DNA of 64,000 nucleotides from Parolsenella massiliensis (GCF_900143685.1 NZ_LT671675.1:223111-287110), one strand, 5' to 3'. Shown: positions 17,090-26,053, counted from the first letter of the stretch. Translations and numbers: made by a program. Notes: generated by a model from the sequence alone, not told the origin.

Positions 17090-17166
17090 CGGGTTGTGGC
17101 TCAGTTTGGTAGAGCACCGCGTTCGGGACGCGGGGGTCGCTGGTTCGAATCCAGTCAACCCGACCA
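17090..17166 (+). tRNA. tRNA-Pro (anticodon CGG)
   Basis: A 77-base tRNA with acceptor CGGGTTG/CAACCCG, D-stem GCTC/GAGC, anticodon stem CCGCG/CGCGG around the loop TTCGGGA (anticodon CGG, proline), T-arm GCTGG/CCAGT with TTCGAAT and encoded CCA. A strong terminator follows. Confidence 0.96.
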
Positions 17167-17176
17167 TGAACTGTCA

Positions 17177-17206
17177 GGCCGTCGGCATTGCGCCGACGGC
17201 CTTTTT
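17177..17206 (+). terminator. Rho-independent terminator after tRNA-Pro
   Basis: Perfect ten-base stem GGCCGTCGGC/GCCGACGGCC with five-base loop, followed by TTTTT. Confidence 0.92.
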
Positions 17207-17292
17207 CTTTCTCGCGCGGGCTTTGCTTGCCTGTGCCCCATATCCTTCGGAGAAACCGATTGACGGCGCCGCCCGCATAGATACAAAGCTTT

Positions 17293-17318
17293 GATAGTTA
17301 GACAAACATCTAATTATC
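17293..17318 (+). promoter_or_regulatory. Operator dyad before sdpR-like gene
   Basis: GATAgTTAGA, six bases, then TCTAAtTATC form a near-perfect AT-rich dyad that ends 17 bases before the GTG start. It is in the right place for an autoregulatory site of the ArsR-type protein it precedes. Confidence 0.6.
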
Positions 17319-17335
17319 GAGTTGAGGAGGGAAGT

Positions 17336-17632
17336 GTGGCAGGAGAGGGATTCAAGGCCCTGAGTGACCCCACGCGCAGGCGCATCCTGGAGCTGCTCCG
17401 TGATGGGGACAAGACCGCCGGCGAGCTCGCCGAGCACTTCGACATCAGCAAGCCGTCACTCAGCCACTATCTGGCCACCCTTCGCTCCGCGGGCCTCGTG
17501 AGCGACGAGCGCCACGGTCAGAACATCGTCTACAGCCTCAACACCACCGTCATGCAGGATCTCATCGGGTGGTTCATGAGGTTTGTCTCGCCCAATCAGG
17601 ACGAGGCCCCAAAGAAGGAGTCCGAGAAATGA
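17336..17632 (+). CDS. ArsR-family regulator, SdpR-like
   Basis: A 98-residue winged-helix repressor. The GTG at 17336 was chosen because GAGGAGG lies five bases upstream and gives the family start before FKALSDPTRRRILELLRDG. The recognition helix region is DISKPSLSHYLATLRSAGLV. No metal-binding cysteine pair is present, which fits the SdpR branch rather than metal sensors. The stop overlaps the next gene by four bases (ATGA), and that gene encodes an SdpI-like membrane protein, the same pairing as Bacillus sdpR-sdpI, where the membrane protein sequesters the repressor. Confidence 0.85.
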   Translation: MAGEGFKALSDPTRRRILELLRDGDKTAGELAEHFDISKPSLSHYLATLRSAGLVSDERHGQNIVYSLNTTVMQDLIGWFMRFVSPNQDEAPKKESEK

Positions 17633-18306
17633 AGCAGAACGTCAATCCCGTGAGCCGCGGGTGCTGGCTGGCGCTTCTGGCCCTGTGCCTTGTGAGCCTC
17701 GTTGCTCACCTTGTCGTCTATCCGCAGCTTCCTGACGTCGTTCCCACGCACTGGGACGTGGGTGGGGAGGTGGACGGCTGGGCGCCCAAGGCCCAGTCGT
17801 TGCTCATCGACGTGCTGCCGCTTGTGCTTCTCGCGCTTCTGAGGGTTGTGCCGAGCCTTGACCCCAAGGGACACGCCTACCTGAGGTCGGGCCGCGTGTA
17901 CGAGGGGTTCACGGTGCTCATCACCGTGTTCATCGCGGCCATGACGTGGCTTCCCGAGGCAACCGTCTTTGGATGGCTCCCTCAAGGGGTGAGCACGGGC
18001 CTTTTGGTGCCCGTGCTGCTGGGCGTCATCTTCGTGGCCATGGGCAACTACATGCCCCGGATCAGGCAGAACTACACGTTTGGCATCAAGACGCCCTGGA
18101 CGCTCGACAACCCCGAGAACTGGAGGAAAACACAGCGCGTGGGTGGCGTCTGGTTCATCGTGACGGGGATTGCGTTCATTGCGGCCGGGCTTCTCGGCGG
18201 AGGCGCGCTGTGGTTTGGCGTGGCGATCGCCGTCTGCGTGCTGGGACTTCCGGTGACGCTGGGCTACTCCTACGCCCTGTGGCGCAAGGCAAGGCAGGGC
18301 GAGTAG
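17629..18306 (+). CDS. SdpI-like membrane protein (DUF1648)
   Basis: A 225-residue protein with about six membrane segments. The N-terminal DUF1648 block PQLPDVVPTHWDVGGEVDGW and the later GNYMPRIRQNYTFGIKTPWTL with NPENWRKTQRVGG match the SdpI family. In Bacillus, SdpI gives immunity to a secreted toxin and signals to SdpR. No sdpC-like toxin gene is seen nearby, so here the pair may sense a foreign toxin or another membrane stress; that is inference. Confidence 0.85.
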   Translation: MKQNVNPVSRGCWLALLALCLVSLVAHLVVYPQLPDVVPTHWDVGGEVDGWAPKAQSLLIDVLPLVLLALLRVVPSLDPKGHAYLRSGRVYEGFTVLITVFIAAMTWLPEATVFGWLPQGVSTGLLVPVLLGVIFVAMGNYMPRIRQNYTFGIKTPWTLDNPENWRKTQRVGGVWFIVTGIAFIAAGLLGGGALWFGVAIAVCVLGLPVTLGYSYALWRKARQGE

Positions 18307-18340
18307 TCGCGCGTCAGCGTCCCCCCGTGTCAGCGTGCCG

Positions 18341-18664
18341 CTAGATGAGGGAGAGCGCGAGGTAGGTCACGACGCCGCCCACGCAGCACCACATGAGCGA
18401 ACCCGTCTTTCTGGCGATGGCGAACACGATGGCCGCGGCGACCACGGGCATGAGTCCGGGCCAGATGCCATTCGCGAACATCGTGGGCGAGAACAGGTCG
18501 TTGGCGACAAGGGCCGCAAAGGCCGCCGGCGGGATGAAGTTCAGCGCCTCGACGACGCGCGGCGGCAGAGCGCGCCCGCGCAGCGCAAAGATGGGGATGG
18601 CTCGGCAGGCGAACGCCGCGACAAACGTGCCCGCCCAGATGACGAGAAAGTCCTGCGTGCTCAT
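18341..18664 (-). CDS. azlD: AzlD-type branched-chain amino acid transport subunit
   Basis: A 107-residue protein with three to four membrane helices and the family pattern GTFVAAFACRAIPIFALRGR plus FIPPAAFAALV. AzlD works with AzlC in export of branched-chain amino acids. Its ATG overlaps the azlC stop by four bases. The start within the longer minus-strand frame was set by that overlap and by family length. Confidence 0.85.
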   Translation of the reverse strand: MSTQDFLVIWAGTFVAAFACRAIPIFALRGRALPPRVVEALNFIPPAAFAALVANDLFSPTMFANGIWPGLMPVVAAAIVFAIARKTGSLMWCCVGGVVTYLALSLI

Positions 18665-19365
18665 GCGGCATCGCCCCTCGTGGCCACCTCGGCGTCTGCC
18701 GGCGCGTTCCCGGCGGCGGCAATGGCCGCGGCCACGCCGATGATGGCGGCGAACGGCACCGCGACGCTCGCGAGCCCCACGAGCTTGAGCACGATGACGG
18801 AGGCGGCGGCCGCGATGGCGGCAACGACGTTTCCGCGGCTCGTGAGCTGCGAGGATGTGAGGCAGATGAACAGCGCCGTCATGACGAAGCCCGCAAGGGC
18901 CGTGGGGATGTCGAGCACCGCGCCGATGGCGCTGCCCGCGACAACGGAGACCGCCCACGTGAGGATCGTGACGATGTTGAGGGCAAGGGCGTTGCCAAGC
19001 GTCCAGCTCTTCTCGCCCTCGGAGAGCTTGGAGAGCGTGACGCCGTAGGGCTCCTCAATGAGCGTGTAGGACAGGGCGAGCGACATGCGCTTGCTTGCCT
19101 TTTGCAGGTAGGGCGACAGAGACGCCGAGTAGAGCGCGAAGCGAAGCGACACCGCGGCCACCGAGGCCACGATGGAGAACGCGGGAAGGCTCGCAAGCCA
19201 CAGGTTGCTGATCATGAACTGGCCGCTGCCCGTGATGAGCGTGACGCTCATGAGAAAGCCCATGAGCGGGTTGATGCCGCACTTGCTTGCAAGGACTCCG
19301 CAGGCAAGGCCGAGCGGGACGTAGGACAACATGATGGGCCAGGCAACGGCCAGTACCTTCTTCAT
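18661..19365 (-). CDS. azlC: AzlC-type branched-chain amino acid exporter
   Basis: A 234-residue membrane protein. The ATG at 19365 gives the usual short N-terminus MKKVLAVAWPIMLSYVPLGL and the conserved GVLASKCGINPLMGFLMSV and ITGSGQFM blocks. It pairs with AzlD. No Lrp-type regulator is adjacent. The hairpin upstream separates it from the DUF362 gene. Confidence 0.88.
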   Translation of the reverse strand: MKKVLAVAWPIMLSYVPLGLACGVLASKCGINPLMGFLMSVTLITGSGQFMISNLWLASLPAFSIVASVAAVSLRFALYSASLSPYLQKASKRMSLALSYTLIEEPYGVTLSKLSEGEKSWTLGNALALNIVTILTWAVSVVAGSAIGAVLDIPTALAGFVMTALFICLTSSQLTSRGNVVAAIAAAASVIVLKLVGLASVAVPFAAIIGVAAAIAAAGNAPADAEVATRGDAA

Positions 19366-19418
19366 GGGCAAACACCGAGCTTTGTGGGGTTGGTTCGAGC
19401 GAATTGGTCGAAATGATA

Positions 19419-19454
19419 GCACCCCGCGACGCCTGTGAGGCGAGCGCGGGGTGC
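19419..19454 (-). terminator. Hairpin between DUF362 gene and azlCD
   Basis: GCACCCCGCG pairs perfectly with CGCGGGGTGC, with GCCT/AGGC inside. On the minus strand TATCATTT follows, so it probably ends the DUF362 transcript before azlC. Confidence 0.65.
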
Positions 19455-19507
19455 TTGTCTGAGAGGCGGGAATGTCGGTCGCGACGTACGGGCGCGACCC
19501 TTCTGCT

Positions 19508-20692
19508 CTACTTGACCTTGATGAGCTCGTACTCGTGCGTGCCTAGGCCGATCTTCTCGGCGTGGTCGATGCAGCTCTTCCAGTCGGTGTCGGGGTGCGT
19601 CACGTAGAACTTGTCGTGGGCGTGGGCGTCATCGAGCTCGCCTGCGGCTTCGAGCTTGGCCTGCATGCGCGTGAGCTCGGTGTCGGGAAGCGCGGGCTGG
19701 GCCATGACGGCGTCGATGCACGCCTGGTCGAGGGCGACAGGGTCAAAGCTGGCGAAGAACCCGATGTCGCCCACGATGGGCTTGTCGTTCTCGTCGTGGC
19801 AGTCACAGTTGGGCGAGACGTCGATGGCAAGCGAGATGTGGAAGCTCGGGCGCCCGTCGACGACGGCCTTCGTGTACTCGGCGATCTTGTAGTTGAGCAC
19901 CTCCACGGCGGCGTCGTAGTCGGGGCTGATGGCGTCCTGGTTGCACACGGCGATGCAGCGGCCGCAGCCCACGCACTTGTCGTGGTCGATGGAGGCCACG
20001 TTGACCTCGCGCACCTTGCCGTTGGAAAATTCGTGCTCGTGCGTCTGCTCGAACGAGAAGGCGTCGTGCGCACAAATCTTGGCGCACTGGCGGCAGCCGA
20101 TGCAGACGTCCGTGTTGACGCTGGGCTTGCCGGCCGCGTGCTGCTCCATCTTGCCGGCGCGAGAGCCTCCGCCCATGCCGATGTTCTTCATGGCGCCGCC
20201 AAAGCCGGCCTGCTCGTGGCCCTTGAAGTGCGTGAGGCTGATGACGATGTCCGCGTCCATGAGGGCACGGCCGATCTTGGCGTTCTTGACGTACTCGCCG
20301 CCCTCGACGGGCACCTCAACCTCGTCGAGGCCCTTGAGGCCGTCGGCGATGATCGTGTGGCAGCCGGTCTGGAACGGGTTGAAGCCGTTGGCGTAGGCGC
20401 TGTCGAGATGATCGAGCGCGTTCTTGCGGCCGCCCACGTAGAGCGTGTTGCAGTCGGTGATGAAGGGCTTGCCGCCCAGCTCGCGAACGACGTCAACGAC
20501 GGCGCGGGCGTAGTTGGGGCGCAGGAAGCTGAGGTTTCCCGGCTCGCCCAGGTGCATCTTGATGGCGACGAACTTGTTCTCGAAGTCGATTTGCTCGATG
20601 CCCGCCTTCTTGATGAGGCGCTTGAGCTTGTTGGGCAGGCCGTCTCCCATGTGGGTGTGCAGGTCGCAGAAGTAGACCTTTGAGGGTTCCAT
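19508..20692 (-). CDS. DUF362 4Fe-4S protein
   Basis: A 394-residue cytoplasmic protein with an N-terminal DUF362 domain (MHLGEPGNLSFLRP, HFKGHEQAGFGGAMKNIGMG) and two ferredoxin-type clusters, CIGCRQCAKICAHDAF and CVGCGRCIAVCNQDAI. DUF362 proteins are redox or chaperone-like proteins common in anaerobes; the reaction is not established. The ATG at 20692 follows AAGGAGAGG. Its presence supports an anaerobic lifestyle. The upstream region has a nine-base GC hairpin in the probable leader. Confidence 0.85.
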   Translation of the reverse strand: MEPSKVYFCDLHTHMGDGLPNKLKRLIKKAGIEQIDFENKFVAIKMHLGEPGNLSFLRPNYARAVVDVVRELGGKPFITDCNTLYVGGRKNALDHLDSAYANGFNPFQTGCHTIIADGLKGLDEVEVPVEGGEYVKNAKIGRALMDADIVISLTHFKGHEQAGFGGAMKNIGMGGGSRAGKMEQHAAGKPSVNTDVCIGCRQCAKICAHDAFSFEQTHEHEFSNGKVREVNVASIDHDKCVGCGRCIAVCNQDAISPDYDAAVEVLNYKIAEYTKAVVDGRPSFHISLAIDVSPNCDCHDENDKPIVGDIGFFASFDPVALDQACIDAVMAQPALPDTELTRMQAKLEAAGELDDAHAHDKFYVTHPDTDWKSCIDHAEKIGLGTHEYELIKVK

Positions 20693-21035
20693 GGCTTCCT
20701 CTCCTTGCAGATACGGGCGCCGGCGCGATTCCCCGCGCGCCGGCCGATGGTTGGGATTATCCGCGTTGCGTGATGCCAATACAAGCGACGCAGCGTCATT
20801 TATTTGCAACCGGTCAAGCCATCGGCCTCAGCGCACGTCGTCTACCAGCGATTATGCAAAGCCGGTCCGTCACGCTTTCGCTCCTTCGATGTTTGACGAG
20901 GCAAACGGCGCCCACTCTCGCCCCCGGCGCAGCCACTCACGGCCAAAGAGGCGCCGCTTGGCTCGCCGCGGGAGGGGCCGCGGAGAAGAATGACAGCAAC
21001 AGGAAGCGCAGAGGCGCGACAGAAGGGAGAGCGGC
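20693..21035. other. Divergent intergenic region
   Basis: Separates the minus-strand DUF362 gene from the plus-strand permease. A perfect GCCGGCGCG/CGCGCCGGC stem lies at 20719-20744, in the DUF362 leader. The rest shows no gene and no hexamers I can defend, although both promoters must lie here. Confidence 0.5.
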
Positions 21036-22487
21036 ATGGCAGGGAACCCAGCGCAGGCCGGCGGTATGAAGAAGGAGCTCACGCTGTTCAACTTCTTCAC
21101 CATCGGCTTTGGCGCAATCATCGGCACCGGATGGGTGCTGCTCGTGGGCGACTGGATGGTGCTGGGCGGAGGCCCCGTGCCCGCCATGATTGCCTTTGCG
21201 ATCGGCGCGCTGTTTCTCGTGCCCATTGGCATGTGCTTTGGCGAGCTCACGGCGGCCATCCCCATCTCGGGCGGCATCATCGAGTACGTGGACCGCACGT
21301 TTGGCCGCAAGATGGGCTTCATCACCGGCTGGATGCTCCTTTTGGGCAACGCCCCGCTTTGCCCCTGGGAGGCCATCGCCATCTCGACGCTGCTCACGGA
21401 CCGCTTCGCGGAGTTCCCGGCCCTTGCGTGGCTGCGCAGCGTCAAGCTCTACACGATCCTGGGCGCAGACGTCTACCTGTGGCCCACGGTCATAGCCCTG
21501 GCGTTTGCGGCGCTCGTCATCTTCCTGAACCTGCGCGGCGCGGGCGCGGCGGCAAAGCTGTCGAGCTTCCTTACCAAGGCGCTGCTCGCGGGCATGGTGC
21601 TCGCCATGGTCATCAGCTTCATGACGGGCTCGCCTGACAACGCCATGCCGGTGTTCTCGCAGGTTGCCGATGCGGCGGGCGGCAGCGCCACCGAGGCCAC
21701 GAGCCTTCTGGGCGGCATCGTGGCGGTGCTCGTCATGACGCCGTTCTTCTATGCGGGCTTCGACACCATCCCCCAGCAGGCCGAGGAGGCCTCCGAGAAC
21801 ATCGACTGGAAGAAGTTCGGCCTCATCCCGGCCATCGCGCTTCTCGCGTCGGGCGTGTTCTACCTCGTGTGCATCTACAGCTTTGGCACCATCGTGGACT
21901 GGCATGAGTTCGTGCGCAGCTCCGTGCCGGCGCTGGCCGTGCTCGAGCGCATCAACGTCTTCTTCTACGTCGCGATGCTCATCATCGCCACGCTTGGTCC
22001 CCTGGGCCCCATGAACTCGTTCTTTGGCGCCTCGAGCCGCCTCATGCTCGCCATGGGCCGCAAGGAGATGCTGCCGGAGAGCTTCGCCCAGATCGACCCG
22101 AAGTCCGGCGTCCCCAAGAAGGCCATCGTGGTCATGAGCGTGCTGACGCTCGTGGGCCCGTTCCTGGGCCGCAACATGCTCGTGCCGCTCACGAACGTGG
22201 CGTCGCTCGGCTTCATCTTCGCCTGCACCATGGCCGGCTTCGCGTGCTGGAAGCTGCGCCGCACCGAGCCCGACCTGCCGCGCCCCTACAAGGTCAACGG
22301 CGGCAAGGCGGGCATCGGCTGCGCCATCGTCGCGGGACTGGCCATCATCGCGCTCATGGTGGTGCCCTTCTCGCCGGCGGCGCTGTCGGGCATTGAGTGG
22401 GCCATCACGATCGGCTGGCTTGTCGCGGGCTTCGCGATCCTGGCGCTGTTTGGGTCGAAGCGCAAGGCGGCCACGGAAGAGCAATGA
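21036..22487 (+). CDS. APC-family amino acid permease
   Basis: A 483-residue permease with about 12 membrane helices. The first helix has the family IGFGAIIGTGWVLLVGDW (substrate-contacting GxG), followed by the conserved PISGGIIEYVDRTFG loop and, later, FGASSRLMLAMGRKEMLP. GGGAGAG precedes the ATG. The next gene, 81 bases on, encodes an amidohydrolase, so the transported compound may be an amino acid, peptide or amide that the second enzyme hydrolyses. Confidence 0.88.
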   Translation: MAGNPAQAGGMKKELTLFNFFTIGFGAIIGTGWVLLVGDWMVLGGGPVPAMIAFAIGALFLVPIGMCFGELTAAIPISGGIIEYVDRTFGRKMGFITGWMLLLGNAPLCPWEAIAISTLLTDRFAEFPALAWLRSVKLYTILGADVYLWPTVIALAFAALVIFLNLRGAGAAAKLSSFLTKALLAGMVLAMVISFMTGSPDNAMPVFSQVADAAGGSATEATSLLGGIVAVLVMTPFFYAGFDTIPQQAEEASENIDWKKFGLIPAIALLASGVFYLVCIYSFGTIVDWHEFVRSSVPALAVLERINVFFYVAMLIIATLGPLGPMNSFFGASSRLMLAMGRKEMLPESFAQIDPKSGVPKKAIVVMSVLTLVGPFLGRNMLVPLTNVASLGFIFACTMAGFACWKLRRTEPDLPRPYKVNGGKAGIGCAIVAGLAIIALMVVPFSPAALSGIEWAITIGWLVAGFAILALFGSKRKAATEEQ

Positions 22488-22568
22488 GGCAACGTGCACG
22501 CCGCATCCCGGCACGCAGGCAATAAATCGCAGGTAGCAAGTAGAAACGTCGTGTTTGGAGGAATCATC

Positions 22569-23816
22569 ATGGGCAAGTACGCATTCGTGGGTGGCAGGCT
22601 CGTCGATGGTACCGGCGCCGCGCCGGTGGACGATTCGCTCGTCCTCGTCGACGACAAGAAGATCGTCTACGCGGGCCCGCGCACCGAGGTGCCGGCCGGC
22701 TATGACGTCGAGGACTGCACGGGCAAGACGGTCATGCCCGGCCTCATCGACACGCACCTGCACTTCTCGGGCAACCTCACCGATGACGACAACGACTGGG
22801 TCATCGAGACGCCCGCCCAGAAGCAAGCCTGCGCCGTCAAGCAGTCCTACGACGCGCTCACCCACGGCCTCACCACCGTGTGCGAGATCGGCCGCAACGG
22901 CATCGCCATCCGTGACCTCGTGAACATGGGCGTCATGAAGGGCCCGCGCATCTACGCCACGGGCCTGGGCTTCTGCCGCACCGCCGGCCACGGTGACTCC
23001 CACAAGCTGCCGCTGCAGGTCAGCAAGGACTCCCACCCCTGGGGCGACCAGGTGGACGGCCCGTGGGAGCTTCGCCACGCCGTGCGCCTGCGCCTGCGCG
23101 AGAACCCCGACGCCATCAAGATCTGGGCCACGGGCGGCGGCATCTGGCGCTGGGACTCCGGCCGCAGGCAGCTCATGAGCACCGAGGAGATCCAGGCCGT
23201 GGCCGAGGAGTGCAAGCTCACGGGCATCCCGCTGTGGAGCCACTCCTACAACTCGGTGAGCGCCGCCTATGACTCCGTGCGCTTTGGCGCCGAGCAGCTC
23301 ATTCACGGCTTCGAGCTCGACGACAAGACCATGAACCTCATGGCCGAGCAGGGCACGTTCTTCACGCCCACCATCGGCTTCCTCCCCACCTGGTACGCCA
23401 CCTACCCGCCCGAGGAGTCCGAGGCCAACGCCAAGTTCCCCGGCGACACCGTGGTGGAGCGCGAGCTGCAGCGCACCTACGCCAACCTGCGCCGCGCCAA
23501 CGAGCTGGGCGTCACGCTCACCATCGGCTCCGACTCCTTCTCCTTCGTGACGCCGTATGGCTACGTCACGATCGACGAGATGTATGACTTCGTGGACAAG
23601 GCCGGCATCCCGGTGCTCGAGACGATCAAGGCCGCCACGCTCAACGGCGCCAAGATGGTCCATCACGAGGACGAGTTCGGCTCGCTCGAGGCCGGCAAGC
23701 TCGCCGACCTGCTCGTGGTCAAGGGCGACGTCGCCCGCAACATCCATGACCTCACGCCCGACAACATGGACGTCATCATGAAGGAGGGCGACAAGGTCAT
23801 CAAGGGCGCCCTGTAG
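22569..23816 (+). CDS. Amidohydrolase (imidazolonepropionase-like)
   Basis: A 415-residue metal-dependent TIM-barrel hydrolase. All metal-site elements are visible: DTHLHF (HxH), the probable carboxylated lysine in IKIWATGGG, histidines in PLWSHSY and LIHGFELD, and the aspartate in TIGSDSFSF. The closing GSLEAGKLADLLVVKGD is typical of cyclic amidases and Xaa-Pro/Xaa-Arg dipeptidases of this group. GGAGG precedes the ATG at 22569. It is probably co-transcribed with the permease. Confidence 0.85.
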   Translation: MGKYAFVGGRLVDGTGAAPVDDSLVLVDDKKIVYAGPRTEVPAGYDVEDCTGKTVMPGLIDTHLHFSGNLTDDDNDWVIETPAQKQACAVKQSYDALTHGLTTVCEIGRNGIAIRDLVNMGVMKGPRIYATGLGFCRTAGHGDSHKLPLQVSKDSHPWGDQVDGPWELRHAVRLRLRENPDAIKIWATGGGIWRWDSGRRQLMSTEEIQAVAEECKLTGIPLWSHSYNSVSAAYDSVRFGAEQLIHGFELDDKTMNLMAEQGTFFTPTIGFLPTWYATYPPEESEANAKFPGDTVVERELQRTYANLRRANELGVTLTIGSDSFSFVTPYGYVTIDEMYDFVDKAGIPVLETIKAATLNGAKMVHHEDEFGSLEAGKLADLLVVKGDVARNIHDLTPDNMDVIMKEGDKVIKGAL

Positions 23817-23905
23817 CGCCCGTCGGCTGCGGCTACCCCCTTCGCCGCATGCCGCAGCGGCCTCGTTGGCCGCATGGGGACGCGAACGTCCGCTCGCGTC
23901 CCTGT

Positions 23906-23948
23906 GGCTCCCCGTCGCGGAATCGTCTGCGGCGGGGAGCCTCTTTGT
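23906..23948 (+). terminator. Terminator after amidohydrolase
   Basis: GGCTCCCCGtCGC pairs with GCGgCGGGGAGCC across ten bases, followed by TCTTTGT. Confidence 0.7.
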
Positions 23949-24006
23949 GGGTACAGACGCCATTGCGTGCGGGCAGACCGGGCCCGTCCCTATGGTGTGG
24001 AGGGGT

Positions 24007-24852
24007 ATGGAATCCAGCGTTCAGAAGGTTCGTGCGTTCGAGGCCGCGGCTCGCCTGGGCAGCATGTCTCGCGCCGCCGAGGAGCTTGGCGTGGCGCAGT
24101 CGACGCTCAGCCGCTCGGTGGCAAGTCTGGAGCAGTCCTGGGGCGTGCGACTGTTCGACCGTCATGGGCCCATGCTCGCCCTCACGCGTGACGGCGAGCG
24201 GCTGCTTCCGGACGCCCGTGCCGTCTGCGAGGCGAGCGCGGCGCTGGCCCGTCACGTCTCGCGCATGAGCGCGCTGGAAGACGGCTGCGTGAGCATGGCG
24301 GCGCCGTCGAGCGTGGTGGCCATGCGCCTGCCCGGGCCGCTCGGGCGCTTCTCGGCAGAGCACCCCGGCGTCGAGGTGAGCATTTGCGAGTGCACGTACG
24401 GAGAGGCGGAGCGCCTGCTGCTGAACGGCACCGTTGAGCTGGCGTTCATTCCCAATCGCCTTGAGGAGCAGGGCTACATCTCCACCGTCTACGACAAGGA
24501 CGAGATCGTGGTCGTGGCTCCCCGGGGCCACTTTGCGCCCGACTCCTCGAACATCCCGGTGGAGACGCTTCTCGGCGAGCGCTTCATCGCGGACACGGAG
24601 ACCGCGCCCCTGCTCCAGCGCGAGCTCAGGGCCCCCTGCATCCACTGCGAGACGAGCAACATCACGGCTATCCTCGCCATGGTCGAGGCGGGCCTTGGCG
24701 TGTCGCTGCTGCCGAGCCTTGCGCTCGAGCGCACGGGATTCTCGCTTGACGTCCGCCACCTGGCCACGCCGGCGCATCGCGAGCTGTACCTGGTGCGCAG
24801 GCGCACGGCAGACCTGAGCCTCGCGGCGCAGGCGTTTCTCGGCTACCTGTAG
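24007..24852 (+). CDS. LysR-family transcriptional regulator
   Basis: A 281-residue regulator: N-terminal winged helix with VRAFEAAARLGSMSRAAEELG and QSTLSRSVASLEQSWG (residues about 6-45) and a periplasmic-binding-like effector domain. The ATG at 24007 follows GGAGGGG. It lies directly after the permease/amidohydrolase pair on the same strand but beyond a terminator; it may regulate that pair. Confidence 0.9.
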   Translation: MESSVQKVRAFEAAARLGSMSRAAEELGVAQSTLSRSVASLEQSWGVRLFDRHGPMLALTRDGERLLPDARAVCEASAALARHVSRMSALEDGCVSMAAPSSVVAMRLPGPLGRFSAEHPGVEVSICECTYGEAERLLLNGTVELAFIPNRLEEQGYISTVYDKDEIVVVAPRGHFAPDSSNIPVETLLGERFIADTETAPLLQRELRAPCIHCETSNITAILAMVEAGLGVSLLPSLALERTGFSLDVRHLATPAHRELYLVRRRTADLSLAAQAFLGYL

Positions 24853-24876
24853 GGCATGCGCTCCCGTGTACAATGA

Positions 24877-24887
24877 GTAACCGTTAC
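24877..24887 (+). promoter_or_regulatory. Candidate LacI-type operator before its own gene
   Basis: GTAACCGTTAC is an exact palindrome around its central C, 44 bases before the lacI-type start. It resembles the GTAAWCGWTTAC sites at 26.05-26.14 kb. Confidence 0.5.
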
Positions 24888-24930
24888 CGCAGCTGAGCGC
24901 CACGCGCTCGCGAGCAGCGTTGGGGGAGCC

Positions 24931-25947
24931 ATGGGCAAAGACGGCGTCACCGTCAAGGACATTGCGCAGATGGCGGGCGTTTCCGTGGCCACGGTCTCGC
25001 GCGTCATCAACCAGAACGGGCGCTTCTCGCCCGAGACGGAGCGACGCGTGCGCGAGGTCATCGAGAAGTGCAACTACCAGCCCAACCAGCTTGCCAAGGG
25101 CCTGCGGCAGCACAGGACCGCCTCGGTGGGCGTTGTGGTGCCAAACATCGCCAACGAGTTCTTCTCGTCCATGATCCTGGCGATGCAGACCGAGCTGTTC
25201 GCCCACGACTTCGCCTGCGTCATCTACAACACGAACGCCTCGCTCGACCTCGAGCGCCAGTGCCAGTCGCTGCTCGCCGCCCAGAGCGTGGCGGGCGTCA
25301 TCGCCGTGAACAGCCTCGACGACGTGAGAAGCGCGCTCAAGCGCCCCGTTCCCACCGTCTACGTGGATCGCTTCGTGGACGACGACGGGGGAGGAAAGGT
25401 TGCCTGCATCTCCTCGGACAACGAGCTCAGTGGACACCTTGCCGCCCGCGAGCTGCTGCGGGGCGGCTGCCGCCGGCCAGCGCTCATCGAGGCGCGTGCG
25501 GACTCGCCCATCACGCGCCTGCGCACGAGGGGGTTCGTCGACGAGCTCGCGGTTGCCGGCGTCGAGCTCGACGAGGGCAACGTCAAATCCAGCGCCGTGA
25601 CGTCGTTCGAGCGGGGGCATGCGCTCGTGAGCGAGCTCATCGAGGAGGGCCGCGAGTTCGACGGCGTCTTCTGCCAGGCGGACTGGCTTGCGATGGGAGC
25701 CCTCGAGGCGCTGCGCGAGCATGGCCTCTCGGTGCCGGGGGACGTGTGCGTCGTGGGACACGACGACATCTCCATCGCCAGGTTTGGGCGCCCGCCCATC
25801 ACGACGATTCGCCAGGAGCCGGGCGTGCTTGGAAGGCGCGCGGCCGAGCTTCTCGTCCAGATGATGGCTGGCCAGGCGCCCGATGAGCAGCGGACCACCG
25901 TGCCCGTCAAGCTCGAGCGCCGCGAGTCGACGCGGACTGCTCGCTAG
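24931..25947 (+). CDS. LacI-family transcriptional regulator
   Basis: A 338-residue repressor. The N-terminal helix-turn-helix and hinge are canonical: VTVKDIAQMAGVSVATVSRV, then NQNGRFSPETERRVREVI and YQPNQLAKGLRQ. The effector domain carries VGVVVPNIANEFFSSMI and VVGHDDISIARFGRPPITTI. It most likely binds the three palindromes in front of the epimerase gene 180 bases downstream and regulates that operon and itself. GGGGGAG precedes the ATG. Confidence 0.93.
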   Translation: MGKDGVTVKDIAQMAGVSVATVSRVINQNGRFSPETERRVREVIEKCNYQPNQLAKGLRQHRTASVGVVVPNIANEFFSSMILAMQTELFAHDFACVIYNTNASLDLERQCQSLLAAQSVAGVIAVNSLDDVRSALKRPVPTVYVDRFVDDDGGGKVACISSDNELSGHLAARELLRGGCRRPALIEARADSPITRLRTRGFVDELAVAGVELDEGNVKSSAVTSFERGHALVSELIEEGREFDGVFCQADWLAMGALEALREHGLSVPGDVCVVGHDDISIARFGRPPITTIRQEPGVLGRRAAELLVQMMAGQAPDEQRTTVPVKLERRESTRTAR

Positions 25948-25961
25948 GGCGACATAACGCC

Positions 25962-26025
25962 GAGTGCTGCAAATCAGTCAGATAGAGGGTGCAAAGGGGC
26001 CCAAAGTGACTGATTTGCAGCGCTC
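25962..26025. repeat. 64-65-base inverted repeat, copy 2
   Basis: Nineteen-base arms GAGTGCTGCAAATCAGTCA and TGACTGATTTGCAGCGCTC enclose 26 bases; the only non-Watson-Crick pair is T-G. It starts 15 bases after the lacI-type stop. Confidence 0.88.
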
Positions 26026-26053
26026 GCGGATGGTTGATCCGCCGGTCGATTGG

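Noticed and set aside
20937-23963. A 1008-codon open frame on the minus strand
   Set aside because: It lies opposite the permease and amidohydrolase, which have clear domains. Its translation is rich in R, H, A, G and D without motifs, typical of antisense frames in GC-rich DNA.
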